A stretch of DNA of 64,000 nt from an uncultured beta proteobacterium (GCA_903934295.1 CAIZNI010000051.1:62001-126000); one strand, 5' to 3'; shown: positions 9,652 through 18,822, counted from the first letter of the stretch. Made by a program: numbers and translations. Notes: generated from the letters alone by a model not told the origin.

Positions 9652-10233
9652 ATGCGCCCCAACCGACTGCCCGCCCGCGAGGCCGCCCAGCACCTGCGGC
9701 TGCTCGCGCTGGATGTCGACGGCACACTCACCGACGGTTCGATCTGGATCGGGACCGGAGGGGAGGTCATGAAAGCGTTTTCGGTGCACGACGGCTTCGG
9801 CCTCACGCTGCTGCGCGAGGCCGGCGTCGAGCTGGCGATCATCACCGGGCGGCGATCGGCCATCGTCCAGGCCCGCGCCAACGAGTTGCGGATCCGCCAT
9901 GTGGTGCAGGGTGCGCAGGACAAGGGCGCAGCGCTGCTCGCGCTGTGCGCGCAGTTGTCGATCGAGCCTCGCCAGGCCGCGTTCATGGGTGACGACTGGC
10001 CCGATCTGCCGGCGATGACGCTTGCCGGTCTGGCGCTGGCGCCGGCCGATGCGACGCTGGCGGTGAGGGAGCACGCCGACTGGGTGTCGACACGGCGCGC
10101 CGGTGACGGCGCGGTGCGCGAATTTGCCGAGTGGTGGCTGGCCCGGCGCGGACTGCTGGCCGATCTGCTCGCGCGCTACCGGAGCGGCGGCACCGATCGG
10201 ACCGCCCCCGCCCGGCCCCCGAACGTCGCCTGA
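9652..10233 (+). CDS. kdsC: 3-deoxy-D-manno-octulosonate-8-phosphate phosphatase KdsC
   Basis: HAD-superfamily phosphatase of 193 residues that releases Kdo from Kdo-8-phosphate. The nucleophile motif is LLALDVDGTLTDG, motif II is AIITGRRS, and the C-terminal Asp pair is in AAFMGDDWPDLPAM. There is no cap domain, as expected for the tetrameric KdsC type. It lies 30 bp after kdsD and 2 bp before lptC. Confidence 0.95.
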   Translation: MRPNRLPAREAAQHLRLLALDVDGTLTDGSIWIGTGGEVMKAFSVHDGFGLTLLREAGVELAIITGRRSAIVQARANELRIRHVVQGAQDKGAALLALCAQLSIEPRQAAFMGDDWPDLPAMTLAGLALAPADATLAVREHADWVSTRRAGDGAVREFAEWWLARRGLLADLLARYRSGGTDRTAPARPPNVA

Positions 10234-10235
10234 GG

Positions 10236-10859
10236 ATGTCGACTTCCGCGCGTCAGCGGCGTCGCGACCAGCTCGCCGCGGCGCTGTCGGTCGGCCTGCT
10301 GGTGGTGCTGGCGGGTTTCAGCTATTACCTGGCCGAGCTCTCGGATCGTTTCCCGCGATTCGGCGGCGAGCGCGCGCCCCGCCACGAACCCGACTATTTC
10401 GTCGAGGGTTTCGCCCTCACCAAGCTCAACGAACGCGGTGAACCGACCTTCCGGATGTCCGGCGAACGGCTGGTCCACTTCCCGGATGACGACTCGACCG
10501 AATTCACCCGACCCACGCTCATCAGCCTGGACCCGGCAAAGCCCCGGATCACCCTGTCGGCCGATCGCGGCCGGACCAGCGGCAAGGGCGAACAGACGCA
10601 CCTGCACGACCGCGTGGTGCTGACCCGCGCCGGCGACCCCGGCAAGCCGACCCTCCGACTGACCACCGACTACCTGCTGCTGCTGGCCGACCGGGACATC
10701 GCCAGGACCGACCAGCGGGTGCGCATCGAGTACGGTGATTCCGTGTTGACGGGGGTCGGAATGCAATTCGATAATGCCTCGCGCTCCCTGGAACTGCTCT
10801 CGAAGGTCGAGGGCCGCTGGGTCGGCCCCGCCCCGAGTCCGACAGACGCCTCCCAATGA
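10236..10859 (+). CDS. lptC: LPS export ABC transporter periplasmic protein LptC
   Basis: Bitopic inner-membrane protein (207 residues) that relays LPS from LptB2FG to LptA. One N-terminal transmembrane helix (about residues 14-34) precedes a beta-jellyroll domain; the segment PDYFVEGFALTKLNERGEPT and FRMSGERLVHFPDDDSTEF is the recognisable LptC start. ATG 10236 is two bases after the kdsC stop; an upstream in-frame Met would lie inside kdsC. Its stop overlaps lptA by 4 bp. Confidence 0.93.
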   Translation: MSTSARQRRRDQLAAALSVGLLVVLAGFSYYLAELSDRFPRFGGERAPRHEPDYFVEGFALTKLNERGEPTFRMSGERLVHFPDDDSTEFTRPTLISLDPAKPRITLSADRGRTSGKGEQTHLHDRVVLTRAGDPGKPTLRLTTDYLLLLADRDIARTDQRVRIEYGDSVLTGVGMQFDNASRSLELLSKVEGRWVGPAPSPTDASQ

Positions 10860-11554
10860 CCCTCCGATTCCCCTTTCCGGGCGCCCGGCGCCGGTGCGCC
10901 ACCGCTGCGACAGCGCTTCACGCCATCGCGACGCCTGACCGCGTCGGCGCCATCGCGGCGCCGGCCCGCCGGCGGGCCGTGACCGCCGCACTGATCCTCG
11001 CACTGGGCGCCACCGTCGCACCGGCGAACGCCGAGCGGGCCGATCGGACCAAACCCACCCTCATCGAGTCCGACTCGATGCAGTACGACGACGTCCGCCA
11101 GACCAATGTCTTCACCGGCTCGGTCGTCCTGACCAAGGGCAGCCTGGTGATCCGCGCCGATCGCCTGGTGCTGCGCCAGGATCCGGACGGCTACCAGCAA
11201 GGGTCAGCCACCGGCAATCCGGCCAGCTTTCGCCAGAAGCGCGACGGCATCGACCAGTTCATCGTCGGATCGGCGCAGCAGATCGACTACGAGGGCAAGA
11301 CCGAGACGATCCGGCTGCGGGATCGCGCGCAGGTGCGACGCCTGGAGCGCGAGCGGGTGACCGACGAGATCCATGGCAGCCTGATCGTCTACGACAGCCG
11401 CTCCGAACTGTTCTCGGTCGAGAGCGGCGGCGCCCGGGCGGCCACACCGGAGAACCCCGGCGGTCGGGTGCGGGTGGTGATCCAGCCGCGCACGACCGAG
11501 GCGCCAGCGGCGGCCGTGCCCCTCAAGCCCGCCGAGCGGATGGGCAAGCCCTGA
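10856..11554 (+). CDS. lptA: LPS transport periplasmic protein LptA
   Basis: Periplasmic bridge protein (232 residues as called) that forms the filament carrying LPS to the outer membrane. The OstA/LptA jellyroll is seen from TLIESDSMQYDDVRQTNVFT through GSVVLTKGSLVIRADRLVLR to FSVESGG. The signal peptide core (AVTAALILALGATVAPANA, cleavage before ERADR) is preceded by about 40 unusual Arg/Ala-rich residues, so the true start may lie internally. The called ATG overlaps the lptC stop as ATGA, which favours it. Confidence 0.92.
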   Translation: MTLRFPFPGARRRCATAATALHAIATPDRVGAIAAPARRRAVTAALILALGATVAPANAERADRTKPTLIESDSMQYDDVRQTNVFTGSVVLTKGSLVIRADRLVLRQDPDGYQQGSATGNPASFRQKRDGIDQFIVGSAQQIDYEGKTETIRLRDRAQVRRLERERVTDEIHGSLIVYDSRSELFSVESGGARAATPENPGGRVRVVIQPRTTEAPAAAVPLKPAERMGKP

Positions 11555-12321
11555 TGGGCGAATCGCCCACCCGGCCGGCCGCCAGCCAGCTCTCGGTGCG
11601 CCACCTGATGAAGGCCTATCACGGCCGCCAGGTGGTGCGCGACGTCTCGCTCGAGGTCCGCAGCGGCGAAGTGGTCGGCCTGCTCGGCCCCAACGGCGCG
11701 GGCAAGACCACCTGTTTCTACATGATCGTGGGTCTGGTGCCCTCGGATGCCGGGGTGATCGAGCTCGACGGCAGCGCGATCGGGCGCATGCCGATCCACC
11801 GGCGGGCCCGGATGGGCCTGTCCTACCTCCCCCAGGAAGCCTCGGTCTTTCGCAAGATGACCGTCGAGGAGAACATCCAGGCGGTGCTGGAACTTCAGCT
11901 CGGGCCCGATGGCCGCCCGCTCGACAAGGCCCAGATCGAACAGCGCCGGGACGCCCTGCTCGACGACCTGCAGATCGCCGGCATTCGCAGCAACGGCGCG
12001 ATGTCGCTGTCGGGGGGCGAGCGCCGGCGGGTGGAAATCGCCCGGGCGCTGGCCAACTCGCCGCGATTCATCCTGCTCGACGAGCCGTTCGCCGGCGTCG
12101 ACCCCATCGCGGTGATCGAAATCCAGCGAATCGTGCGTTTTCTCAAAGATCGTGGAATTGGCGTGCTGATCACGGACCACAACGTCCGCGAGACGCTTGG
12201 AATCTGCGATCGAGCGTATATCATCAACGCTGGTACTGTTCTTGCTTTCGGCCGCCCCGATGAAATCGTCGCCGATGAAAGCGTTCGTCGCGTCTACCTC
12301 GGCGAACACTTCCGCATGTAG
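11554..12321 (+). CDS. lptB: LPS export ABC transporter ATP-binding protein LptB
   Basis: Cytoplasmic ATPase (255 residues) that powers LPS extraction with LptFG. Walker A GPNGAGKTTC, the LptB-type Q-loop YLPQEASVFRKMTVEENIQA, signature MSLSGGERRRVEIARAL, Walker B FILLDEPFAGVDPIA and H-loop ITDHNVRETL are all present. Start and the lptA stop share one base (TGATG). Confidence 0.96.
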   Translation: MGESPTRPAASQLSVRHLMKAYHGRQVVRDVSLEVRSGEVVGLLGPNGAGKTTCFYMIVGLVPSDAGVIELDGSAIGRMPIHRRARMGLSYLPQEASVFRKMTVEENIQAVLELQLGPDGRPLDKAQIEQRRDALLDDLQIAGIRSNGAMSLSGGERRRVEIARALANSPRFILLDEPFAGVDPIAVIEIQRIVRFLKDRGIGVLITDHNVRETLGICDRAYIINAGTVLAFGRPDEIVADESVRRVYLGEHFRM

Positions 12322-12375
12322 ACGACGCGTGGCGGTCGGCGGCGATCTCTCCCTCCCCTGCCCACCGGTCACCCA

Positions 12376-13884
12376 TTGAAGCCGTCGCTACAACTCAGGT
12401 TCAGCCAGCACCTCGCCCTGACGCCGCAACTGCAGCAGTCGATCCGCCTGCTGCAGCTGTCGACGCTCGAACTGAATCAGGAGCTGGAGCAGATCCTGTC
12501 CGACAACCCGCTGCTCGAGCGCACCGACGACCCGCTGAGCAGCGCGATCCGGCTCGACGCCAGCGGCTCGATGGGTTCGCAGCAGCAGGACAGCGGCGGC
12601 GAGGCGGTGACGCCTGGGTCGGAGGGATCCGGCGAGGCGCGTACCGAGCGCCGCGACGATGCGCCGTTCGACGACGCCGGCGGGGCCGACGACGAACGCA
12701 GCGGCGACTGGTCGGGTGACGGCGCCTCGCGCGGCGGCTCCGACGATGAGAACGACGAGAACGCCTTTCCGCAACTCGCGGCCAGCGGGCGCACCCTGCG
12801 TGACCACCTGATGAGCCAGCTGTCGTCGACCCAGTGCTCGCGCGAGGACCGGGTACTGGTGGGACTGCTGATCGACAACCTGACCGACGACGGCTATCTG
12901 GACGCCTCGATCGAGGAAATCGGCGCGATGCTGCCCGCGGAACTCGAGATCGAGCCGCAGCAGCTCGCCACCGCCCTGAAGCTGCTGCAAAGCTTCGACC
13001 CGACCGGCGTGGGCGCACGCGACATCAGCGAGAGCCTGCTGCTGCAGCTCAAGGCCCTGCAGGCCGCCGAGCCGCAGCGCGCCAGCCCGGCCACCTTCCG
13101 GCTGGCCCGCGGCATCGTCGACGGTCATCTCGGCCTGCTCGCGACCAAGGATTTCGCGCGGCTCAAGCGGCTGCTGCACTGCGAGGACGACGACCTTCGC
13201 CTGGCGCAGTCGCTGATCCGCGGGCTCAATCCGCGCCCGGGAGCGGCCTTCGCGATCGACGAGCCGACCTACGTCGTGCCCGATGTGATCGTCCGGCGCA
13301 CCCGCAGCGGCTGGACGGCGCAACTCAATCCCGATGTGCTGCCCAAGCTGCGGATCAACGACATGTACGCCCAGATCCTGCGGCGCAACCGCGGCAACGG
13401 CGGCAACCTGACCGCCCAGCTCCAGGAGGCGCGCTGGCTGATCAAGAACGTGCAACAGCGCTTCGACACCATCCTGCGGGTCTCGCAGGCGATCGTCGAG
13501 CGGCAGCGGGCGTTCTTCTCGCACGGCGAGGTGGCCATGCGTCCGCTGGTGCTGCGCGAGATCGCCGAGGAGCTCGGACTGCATGAATCGACGGTGTCGC
13601 GGGTGACCACCCAGAAATTCATGCTGACCCCCTCGGGCACCTTCGAGCTGAAGTATTTTTTCGGCAGCCATGTCGCCACCGATGCCGGCGGATCCGCCTC
13701 GAGCACCGCGATCCGGGCGCTGATCCGGCAACTGATCGCCAGCGAGGATCCACGGTCGCCCTTGTCCGACAGCCGGCTGGCCGACATGCTGGGGGAGCAG
13801 GGTATCGTGGTGGCCAGACGCACGGTGGCCAAATACCGCGAGGCACTTCAGATCGCGCCCGTGGCGCAGCGAAAAGTGCTCTAA
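12376..13884 (+). CDS. rpoN: RNA polymerase sigma-54 factor
   Basis: Alternative sigma factor of 502 residues that directs transcription from -24/-12 promoters with enhancer-binding activators. Start is TTG at 12376; it gives the usual N-terminus [20 protein letters not shown], followed by [13 protein letters not shown] (region I). An acidic Gly/Ser-rich linker (about residues 60-135, region II) is followed by the core-binding domain, the HTH segment [15 protein letters not shown] and the RpoN box [10 protein letters not shown] near the C-terminus. No clear Shine-Dalgarno precedes the TTG, so translation may be weak. Follows lptB by 54 bp. Confidence 0.96.
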   Translation: MKPSLQLRFSQHLALTPQLQQSIRLLQLSTLELNQELEQILSDNPLLERTDDPLSSAIRLDASGSMGSQQQDSGGEAVTPGSEGSGEARTERRDDAPFDDAGGADDERSGDWSGDGASRGGSDDENDENAFPQLAASGRTLRDHLMSQLSSTQCSREDRVLVGLLIDNLTDDGYLDASIEEIGAMLPAELEIEPQQLATALKLLQSFDPTGVGARDISESLLLQLKALQAAEPQRASPATFRLARGIVDGHLGLLATKDFARLKRLLHCEDDDLRLAQSLIRGLNPRPGAAFAIDEPTYVVPDVIVRRTRSGWTAQLNPDVLPKLRINDMYAQILRRNRGNGGNLTAQLQEARWLIKNVQQRFDTILRVSQAIVERQRAFFSHGEVAMRPLVLREIAEELGLHESTVSRVTTQKFMLTPSGTFELKYFFGSHVATDAGGSASSTAIRALIRQLIASEDPRSPLSDSRLADMLGEQGIVVARRTVAKYREALQIAPVAQRKVL

Positions 13885-13963
13885 TCGTCCTGACGGATTT
13901 GTTGACGGGCGATGACGCACCACCGCTTCGCCGCCCGCCAGGCGACAGCCAGGTTGTCAACCC

Positions 13964-13983
13964 GGCCCGAGCAAAGTCGGGCC
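13964..13983 (+). promoter_or_regulatory. Hairpin just upstream of the hpf ribosome-binding site
   Basis: Perfect 7-bp stem ggcccga / tcgggcc with a 6-nt loop gcaaag. It ends 5 bases before the strong AGGAGGA ribosome site of hpf. There is no T-tract, so it is not an intrinsic terminator. It could stabilise a processed 5' end or modulate translation; this is inference. Confidence 0.45.
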
Positions 13984-13998
13984 ATCCCAGGAGGAACC

Positions 13999-14319
13999 AT
14001 GAACCTCTCCATCAGCGGTCATCACCTCGATGTCTCTCCCGCCCTGCGCGATTACGTCACCCAGAAACTGGGACGAATAAGCCGGCACTTCGATCGACTG
14101 ATCGATGTCAAGGTCTTCCTGAGTGTCGACAAACTGGTTCAGAAGGCCGAGATCAGTATCCGGGTACCCGGGCGTGAAATCTTCGCCGAGTCGTCCGACC
14201 TCGATCTCTATGCGGCGATCGACAGCCTCGCCGACAAGCTCGACCGCCAGATCCTCAAGCACAAGGACAAGTCGACCGGCCACGATCACCTCGCCGTGAA
14301 GCATGCCTCGGTGGAATGA
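13999..14319 (+). CDS. hpf: Ribosome hibernation promoting factor (short HPF)
   Basis: 106-residue protein that binds the 30S decoding site and promotes 100S ribosome dimers in stationary phase. The sequence MNLSISGHHLDVSPALRDYV, TQKLGRISRHFD, IRVPGREIFAESSDLDLYAA and IDSLADKLDRQILKHKDK is typical of short HPF; the C-terminal dimerisation domain of long HPF is absent. The start at 13999 has AGGAGGA seven bases upstream; an open frame 29 codons further up lacks homology. Placement after rpoN and before ptsN is the classic order. Confidence 0.94.
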   Translation: MNLSISGHHLDVSPALRDYVTQKLGRISRHFDRLIDVKVFLSVDKLVQKAEISIRVPGREIFAESSDLDLYAAIDSLADKLDRQILKHKDKSTGHDHLAVKHASVE

Positions 14320-14354
14320 CACCGCCATGACAGGGGCGCGGTAGCGCCCGCCGG

Positions 14355-14388
14355 AACAGCAACCGGCGCCCGGCGTCGGTTGCTGTTT
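14355..14388 (+). terminator. Hairpin terminator after hpf
   Basis: Perfect 11-bp stem aacagcaaccg / cggttgctgtt with an 11-nt GC-rich loop, followed by ttt and an AT-rich stretch. The T-run is short, so termination may be partial or Rho-assisted. It lies 35 bp after the hpf stop and would separate hpf from ptsN. Confidence 0.6.
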
Positions 14389-14472
14389 CATCAAACAAAC
14401 TTTCTTGATGGCGGATCATTGTTGCTTTTTGTGCAGCGCGGAAAAATTCCTCGCCAGCGGCCAGCCGATTCT

Positions 14473-14478
14473 TATAAT
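14473..14478 (+). promoter_or_regulatory. Candidate -10 element for the ptsN-hprK-rapZ operon
   Basis: A perfect TATAAT lies 74 bp upstream of the ptsN start in a locally AT-rich stretch between the hpf terminator and ptsN. No convincing -35 hexamer stands 16-18 bp upstream, so only the -10 can be supported. Confidence 0.4.
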
Positions 14479-14551
14479 CCACCCATCGTCGTCGCCGACC
14501 GGCTGACGGGCGCTGCCAACAGGCCCGACCTTTCACCGGCTGAACCCCAAG

Positions 14552-15022
14552 ATGAGCCGCCTAGCCCGCCTTCTGCCCCCCCCGAATGTGGTGACCGATC
14601 TCTCGGTCACCAGCAAGAAGCGGCTGTTCGAGCAGGCAGGTCTGCTGTTCGAGAACAACCACGCGATCGAACGCGGCAAGGTATTCGACTCGCTGTTCGC
14701 CCGCGAACGACTCGGCTCGACCGGTCTGGGCGAAGGGGTCGCCATTCCCCATGGCCGGATCAAGGGATTGAAGGAAGCGCTCGCGGCGGTCATCCGGCTC
14801 AAGGAGCCGATCGCCTTCGACGCACCCGACGGTCAGCCGGTGCGCCTGCTCGTGTTCCTGCTGGTGCCTGAGAACGCCACCGAAGAACACCTCGAAATCC
14901 TGTCGGAGCTCGCCGAACTGCTGTCCGACCGGCCGATCCGCGAAAGCCTGCTCACCTGCGAGGACCCCGCCCAGATGCACCGCATCCTGGCGACCTGGAC
15001 CCCTTACCGGCCCGCGGCCTGA
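14552..15022 (+). CDS. ptsN: PTS IIA-like nitrogen regulatory protein PtsN
   Basis: 156-residue EIIA-Ntr, terminal phosphoacceptor of the nitrogen PTS (PtsP-NPr-PtsN), which regulates K+ homeostasis and other processes rather than sugar uptake. The phosphorylated histidine is His67 in [11 protein letters not shown]. Other matches: [20 protein letters not shown] and [20 protein letters not shown]. Begins a run with hprK (13 bp later) and rapZ. Confidence 0.95.
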   Translation: MSRLARLLPPPNVVTDLSVTSKKRLFEQAGLLFENNHAIERGKVFDSLFARERLGSTGLGEGVAIPHGRIKGLKEALAAVIRLKEPIAFDAPDGQPVRLLVFLLVPENATEEHLEILSELAELLSDRPIRESLLTCEDPAQMHRILATWTPYRPAA

Positions 15023-15035
15023 GCCGGGCGAAACC

Positions 15036-15971
15036 ATGACGGTCACGGTGCGGCACCTGTACGAAGCCAACCGTGAGACCTTGCGGCTGGAGTGGCGGGC
15101 GGGCGAAGCGGGGGCCGGGCGCGACATTGCGCCGATGCGCGCCGCGCCGGCCGATCTGCTCGGCTACCTGAACCTGATCCACCCGGCACGGCTGCATGTC
15201 TTCGGACACGCGGAAACGGCCTACTACCAGCACATGGAATCCGCCCGGCGGCTGGCGATCCTCGACGACATCGTCGCGGGCAAGCCGCCGGCGGTGATCG
15301 TGAGCGAGGGCATCGAGCCCGATCCGGAGCTGGTCTTGCGCTGCCAGGCCGCCAGCCTGCCGCTGCTGTCCTCGCCACTGCCGGGCGCCCGGGTCATCGA
15401 TGTGCTGCGCAGCTGGCTGGGCAAGGCGACCGCCGACAGCACGTCGATGCACGGTGTCTTCATGGACGTGCTGGGTCTGGGTGTCCTGATTTCCGGCGAA
15501 TCGGGGCTGGGCAAGAGCGAGCTGGCGCTGGAGTTGATCAGCCGCGGCCACGGTCTGGTCGCCGATGACGTGGTGGACTTCAAGCGGATCGCCCACAACG
15601 CGGTCGAAGGCAGCTGCCCGCCGCTGCTGCGCAACATGCTGGAAGTGCGCGGACTCGGCCTGCTCGACATCCGCGCGATCTTCGGCGAGACATCGATCCG
15701 CCGGAAGATGCGCCTGAAGCTCATCGTCCACCTGGTGCGGCGCAGCACCATGGAAAACGAATACCAACGACTGCCGCTGGAGGCGCTGACCCAGGATGTG
15801 CTGGGCATGCCGGTGCGCAAGGTCGTGATCCCGGTGGCCGCCGGCCGGAACATGGCGGTGCTGACGGAAGCCGCGGTGCGCGGCACGGTGCTGTCGCTGC
15901 GCGGCATCGATACCACCCGCGAATTCGTCGAGCGCCAGCACCGGATGATCGAACAGGGCGGCACCGACTGA
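15036..15971 (+). CDS. hprK: HPr kinase/phosphorylase
   Basis: 311-residue bifunctional enzyme that phosphorylates and dephosphorylates a seryl residue of HPr/NPr. The P-loop is GESGLGKS (154-161) followed by [17 protein letters not shown]; His139 in TSMHG and the C-terminal signature [16 protein letters not shown] are present. In proteobacteria HprK occurs with incomplete PTSs and acts as a regulator rather than in sugar transport. Sits between ptsN and rapZ as in many betaproteobacteria. Confidence 0.95.
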   Translation: MTVTVRHLYEANRETLRLEWRAGEAGAGRDIAPMRAAPADLLGYLNLIHPARLHVFGHAETAYYQHMESARRLAILDDIVAGKPPAVIVSEGIEPDPELVLRCQAASLPLLSSPLPGARVIDVLRSWLGKATADSTSMHGVFMDVLGLGVLISGESGLGKSELALELISRGHGLVADDVVDFKRIAHNAVEGSCPPLLRNMLEVRGLGLLDIRAIFGETSIRRKMRLKLIVHLVRRSTMENEYQRLPLEALTQDVLGMPVRKVVIPVAAGRNMAVLTEAAVRGTVLSLRGIDTTREFVERQHRMIEQGGTD

Positions 15972-16068
15972 ACGCATCCGGCATCGCTGCGATCATCGAC
16001 GCCGTCCGGCGCTCCCGTTAAGCTTGCACCATGACTGCTCTGCTCACTCGCACCCTCCGGATGGCCCC

Positions 16069-16941
16069 GTGCGCGTCGTCCTGATCACCGGCATCTCGGG
16101 ATCGGGGAAGTCGATCGCCCTGAACGTGCTGGAGGACGACGGTTTCTACTGTGTCGACAACCTGCCGGTGCGCTTCCTGCAGGAAGTGATCGCGTCGCTG
16201 ACCGATGCCGGCCATGACCGGATCGCGGTGTCGATCGACGCCCGCAGCGGCGAATCGGTGGCCGAGTTGCGCGACAACATGGCCGGCCTGAGCCGGTTCG
16301 GCCATGACGTGAAGACCATCTTCCTCAATGCGAGCACCACCACCCTGGTGCAGCGCTACTCGGAGACCCGGCGCCGCCACCCGATGTCGATTCGCCAGGA
16401 GGTCGGGCTCAACGGCAACACCCTGGTCGAGGCGATCGATCGGGAGCGCGAGATGATGTCGGTGCTCGAGGACCTCGGCCTGTCGCTGGACACCACCGAC
16501 CTGCACCCGAACGTGCTGCGCCAGTGGGTGCGCGATGTGGTGGGCACCGAACGCGCGCCGCTCACGCTGCTGTTCGAGTCCTTTGCCTACAAGCAGGGCG
16601 TGCCGCTGGACGCCGACCTGGCCTTCGATGCGCGCTGCCTGCCCAACCCCTATTATTCAGCCGACCTGCGCGCGCTGTCCGGGCTCGACGCGCCGGTCGG
16701 CGCCTATCTGCAACAGATCCCCTCGGTGATGCGGTTCATCGATCACATCGGCAATTTCCTGCACTCCTGGCTGCCCTTCTACATCCAGGAAAATCGCAGC
16801 TATCTGACGGTGGCGATCGGCTGCACCGGCGGCCAGCACCGCTCGGTGTGGTGTGTCGAGGAACTCGCCCGACGATTCCGGCGCACCGAGCATGTACTGG
16901 TGCGCCACCGCGGACTGGCCCGGCGCGGGCACGGCGGCTGA
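16069..16941 (+). CDS. rapZ: RNase adapter / nucleotide-binding protein RapZ
   Basis: P-loop protein of 290 residues; in E. coli RapZ delivers the small RNA GlmZ to RNase E and controls glucosamine-6-phosphate supply. The Walker A GISGSGKS is at residues 8-15, followed by LNVLEDDGFYCVDNLP; the C-terminal domain has FAYKQGVP, DARCLPNPYY and GCTGGQHRSVW. Start taken as GTG 16069 (MRVVLITGISG), which matches the family N-terminus. A longer frame from TTG 16024 adds 15 unrelated residues. Confidence 0.93.
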   Translation: MRVVLITGISGSGKSIALNVLEDDGFYCVDNLPVRFLQEVIASLTDAGHDRIAVSIDARSGESVAELRDNMAGLSRFGHDVKTIFLNASTTTLVQRYSETRRRHPMSIRQEVGLNGNTLVEAIDREREMMSVLEDLGLSLDTTDLHPNVLRQWVRDVVGTERAPLTLLFESFAYKQGVPLDADLAFDARCLPNPYYSADLRALSGLDAPVGAYLQQIPSVMRFIDHIGNFLHSWLPFYIQENRSYLTVAIGCTGGQHRSVWCVEELARRFRRTEHVLVRHRGLARRGHGG

Positions 16942-16964
16942 ACGGCCACGCCAGGAGACGTCTG

Positions 16965-17639
16965 ATGTCCACCCCCCCACACTCACCCGCCGATGCGCCC
17001 GGTGACAAACCGGTCGGCGTCGCCGATCCGGTCTGGATCGACGACCTGCCGCTCTTTCCGCTGGGCACCGTGCTGTTTCCGGGCGGGGTGCTGCCGCTGC
17101 GCGTCTTCGAGACCCGCTACATGGACATGGTCCGGGCCTGCATGCACACCGGATCGCCATTCGGGGTGTGCCTGATCACCGACGGCAAGGAAGTGGGCGA
17201 CACACCCAGCCACGAGTCGATCGGCTGCCTGGCCAGCATCCTCGACTGGGACATGGAACAGCTGGGCCTGCTTCGGATCCGGGCGAGCGGGGGCCGGCGC
17301 TTCGAGGTGCAGGAGCGACGCGTCCAGCGTGACGGGCTGCTGCGGGCCCGGGTCCGGCTGCTCGGCCCCGATCCCGATCTGGCGGTGCCCCAGGACTTCG
17401 AGATCCTGCCGCAACTCGTGCGGCGCATCGTGTCCGACCTGGTCGAGCAGGAGGAAAACCCGCAGAACCGGATGGTGGCCGAGCCTTACGACTTCGACTC
17501 GGCGACCTGGGTGTCGAACCGGCTGTGCGAGTTTCTGCCGATCCCGATGAAGGCCCGGCAGAAACTGATGGAACTGGACGAGCCGCTGACCCGGCTGTCG
17601 CTGGTGCGCCAGTTCCTCGAGCAGCGTCAGGTGATCTGA
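16965..17639 (+). CDS. Lon substrate-binding (LAN) domain protein, stand-alone
   Basis: 224-residue protein consisting of the N-terminal substrate-recognition domain of Lon protease without ATPase or protease parts (LPLFPLGTVLFPGGVLPLRV, then FETRYMDM, GRRFEVQERR). Stand-alone LON-N proteins are common in proteobacteria and their role is not established. ATG 16965 is preceded by an AGGAGA site eight bases upstream; an open frame beyond it overlaps rapZ out of phase. Convergent with mutY across a repeat-filled spacer. Confidence 0.9.
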   Translation: MSTPPHSPADAPGDKPVGVADPVWIDDLPLFPLGTVLFPGGVLPLRVFETRYMDMVRACMHTGSPFGVCLITDGKEVGDTPSHESIGCLASILDWDMEQLGLLRIRASGGRRFEVQERRVQRDGLLRARVRLLGPDPDLAVPQDFEILPQLVRRIVSDLVEQEENPQNRMVAEPYDFDSATWVSNRLCEFLPIPMKARQKLMELDEPLTRLSLVRQFLEQRQVI

Positions 17640-17652
17640 CCGCACGGCCGCT

Positions 17653-17722
17653 CCCGCGGCTCACCCGCGGCTCAACCTCTGCGCTCACCCTCTGCGCTCA
17701 CCCTCTGCGCTCACCCTCTGCG
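17653..17722. repeat. Tandem repeats across the mutY stop codon
   Basis: Four copies of the 13-bp unit ctcaccctctgcg (17671-17683 with one mismatch, then 17684-17696, 17697-17709 and 17710-17722). Two copies of an 11-bp unit cccgcggctca (17653-17663, 17664-17674) adjoin and overlap them. The mutY stop (17698-17700) lies inside the array. As 13 is not a multiple of three, changing the copy number upstream of the stop would alter the last residues of MutY. Confidence 0.92.
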
Positions 17723-18822
17723 GGCACGCCCTGCGCACCGGCGGCCAGGCCGAGCAGCAGCCGCTTGATCGGCTGGGGCAGCGCCGCCCCGACACACTCG
17801 CCCAGGGGCAGCCAGCGCAGGCGGGCGGCCGGATGGTCGGTACCGACCGCGGGATCGGGAAGTCCCGCCGCGACGCCAGCAATCAGCCAGGGTTCGATCC
17901 GCAGGCGGAAATGGGTCAGCGCGTGATCAAAGCCCGGCAGCGGCACCGGCTGAGCGGGGGCGACGCCCGCCGGCAAGGCACCGAGCAGCTGCGTGGCCAG
18001 CGCCGACGCTTCGCCGGCCAGTGCCGGCGCGCTCGCGCACTCGGGCAGACTCCACAAGCCGCCCCAGATGCCCTTGTCGGCGCGCCGCTCCAGCAGCACG
18101 CGGTCACCGGCGAGGATGACGACCGGGGCCATCGGCCGCCACGGGGGCACGCGGCGCGGCCGCGGGCGCGGATAGCCGGCCGGGTCACCACTGGCGCGGG
18201 CGGCGCAGGTCTGCGCCAGGGGGCAGCTGTCGCAGCGCGGGCGCGTGCGAGTGCACACCGTGGCACCGAGGTCCATCAGACCCTGGGTGTAGGCCTGGAT
18301 GCCCGCGTCGGGCAGCCGGCTCTCGGCCAGTGACCAGAGGGTCGCCAGCACCGCCGCCTGGGCGGGATGCCCGTCGATCGCCTCGTGGCGGCACAACACC
18401 CGCTTCACATTGCCGTCGAGAATCGCCGCCCGGGTGCCCGCCGAAAAGACCGCGATCGCGGCGGCGGTCGAGCGCCCGATCCCGGGCAAGGCTTCGAGCA
18501 GGGCGGGAACCGTGGGCACGCGGCCCGCGTGGTCGCGCAGCACCGTGCGCGCCGCGGCATGGAGGTGGCGCGCCCGGCTGTAATAGCCCAGGCCGCTCCA
18601 CAGCTCCAGCACCCGCTCCAGCGGCGCCCGTGCCAGGCTGACCGCATCGGGAAACTCGGCGATGAACCGCAGGAAATACGGAATGACCGTCGCCACCTGG
18701 GTCTGCTGCAGCATCACCTCGGAGAGCCAGATCGGATAGGGGTCGCGGCCACCCTGCCAGGGCAGGCCGTGGCGGCCGTGCACCCGCTGCCAGGCGACCA
18801 CGCGCTCGGCGAATTCACTCAT
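17698..18822 (-). CDS. mutY: Adenine DNA glycosylase MutY
   Basis: Removes adenine mispaired with 8-oxoguanine. 374 residues. Catalytic Glu35 lies in SEVMLQQTQV and Asp136 in ILDGNVKRVL; the HhH motif is LPGIGRSTAAAI. The [4Fe-4S] cysteines are C190, C197, C200 and C206 (spacing 6-2-5). A C-terminal NUDIX-like domain that reads 8-oxoG follows (GIWGGLWSLPE, GFDHALTHFRL). The final residues AEGERRG are encoded by a 13-bp tandem repeat and are unlikely to be conserved. Clustered with mutM, the other enzyme of the 8-oxoG defence. Confidence 0.95.
   Translation of the reverse strand: MSEFAERVVAWQRVHGRHGLPWQGGRDPYPIWLSEVMLQQTQVATVIPYFLRFIAEFPDAVSLARAPLERVLELWSGLGYYSRARHLHAAARTVLRDHAGRVPTVPALLEALPGIGRSTAAAIAVFSAGTRAAILDGNVKRVLCRHEAIDGHPAQAAVLATLWSLAESRLPDAGIQAYTQGLMDLGATVCTRTRPRCDSCPLAQTCAARASGDPAGYPRPRPRRVPPWRPMAPVVILAGDRVLLERRADKGIWGGLWSLPECASAPALAGEASALATQLLGALPAGVAPAQPVPLPGFDHALTHFRLRIEPWLIAGVAAGLPDPAVGTDHPAARLRWLPLGECVGAALPQPIKRLLLGLAAGAQGVPAEGERRG

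Noticed and set aside
11895-12372. Minus-strand frames opposite lptB/rpoN
   Set aside because: Antisense shadows with no motif; lptB and rpoN are both full length and conserved on the plus strand.
12376-12378. Absence of an ATG for rpoN taken as a broken gene
   Set aside because: TTG at 12376 yields the exact family N-terminus and the frame is intact to the RpoN box, so a TTG start is the simpler reading.
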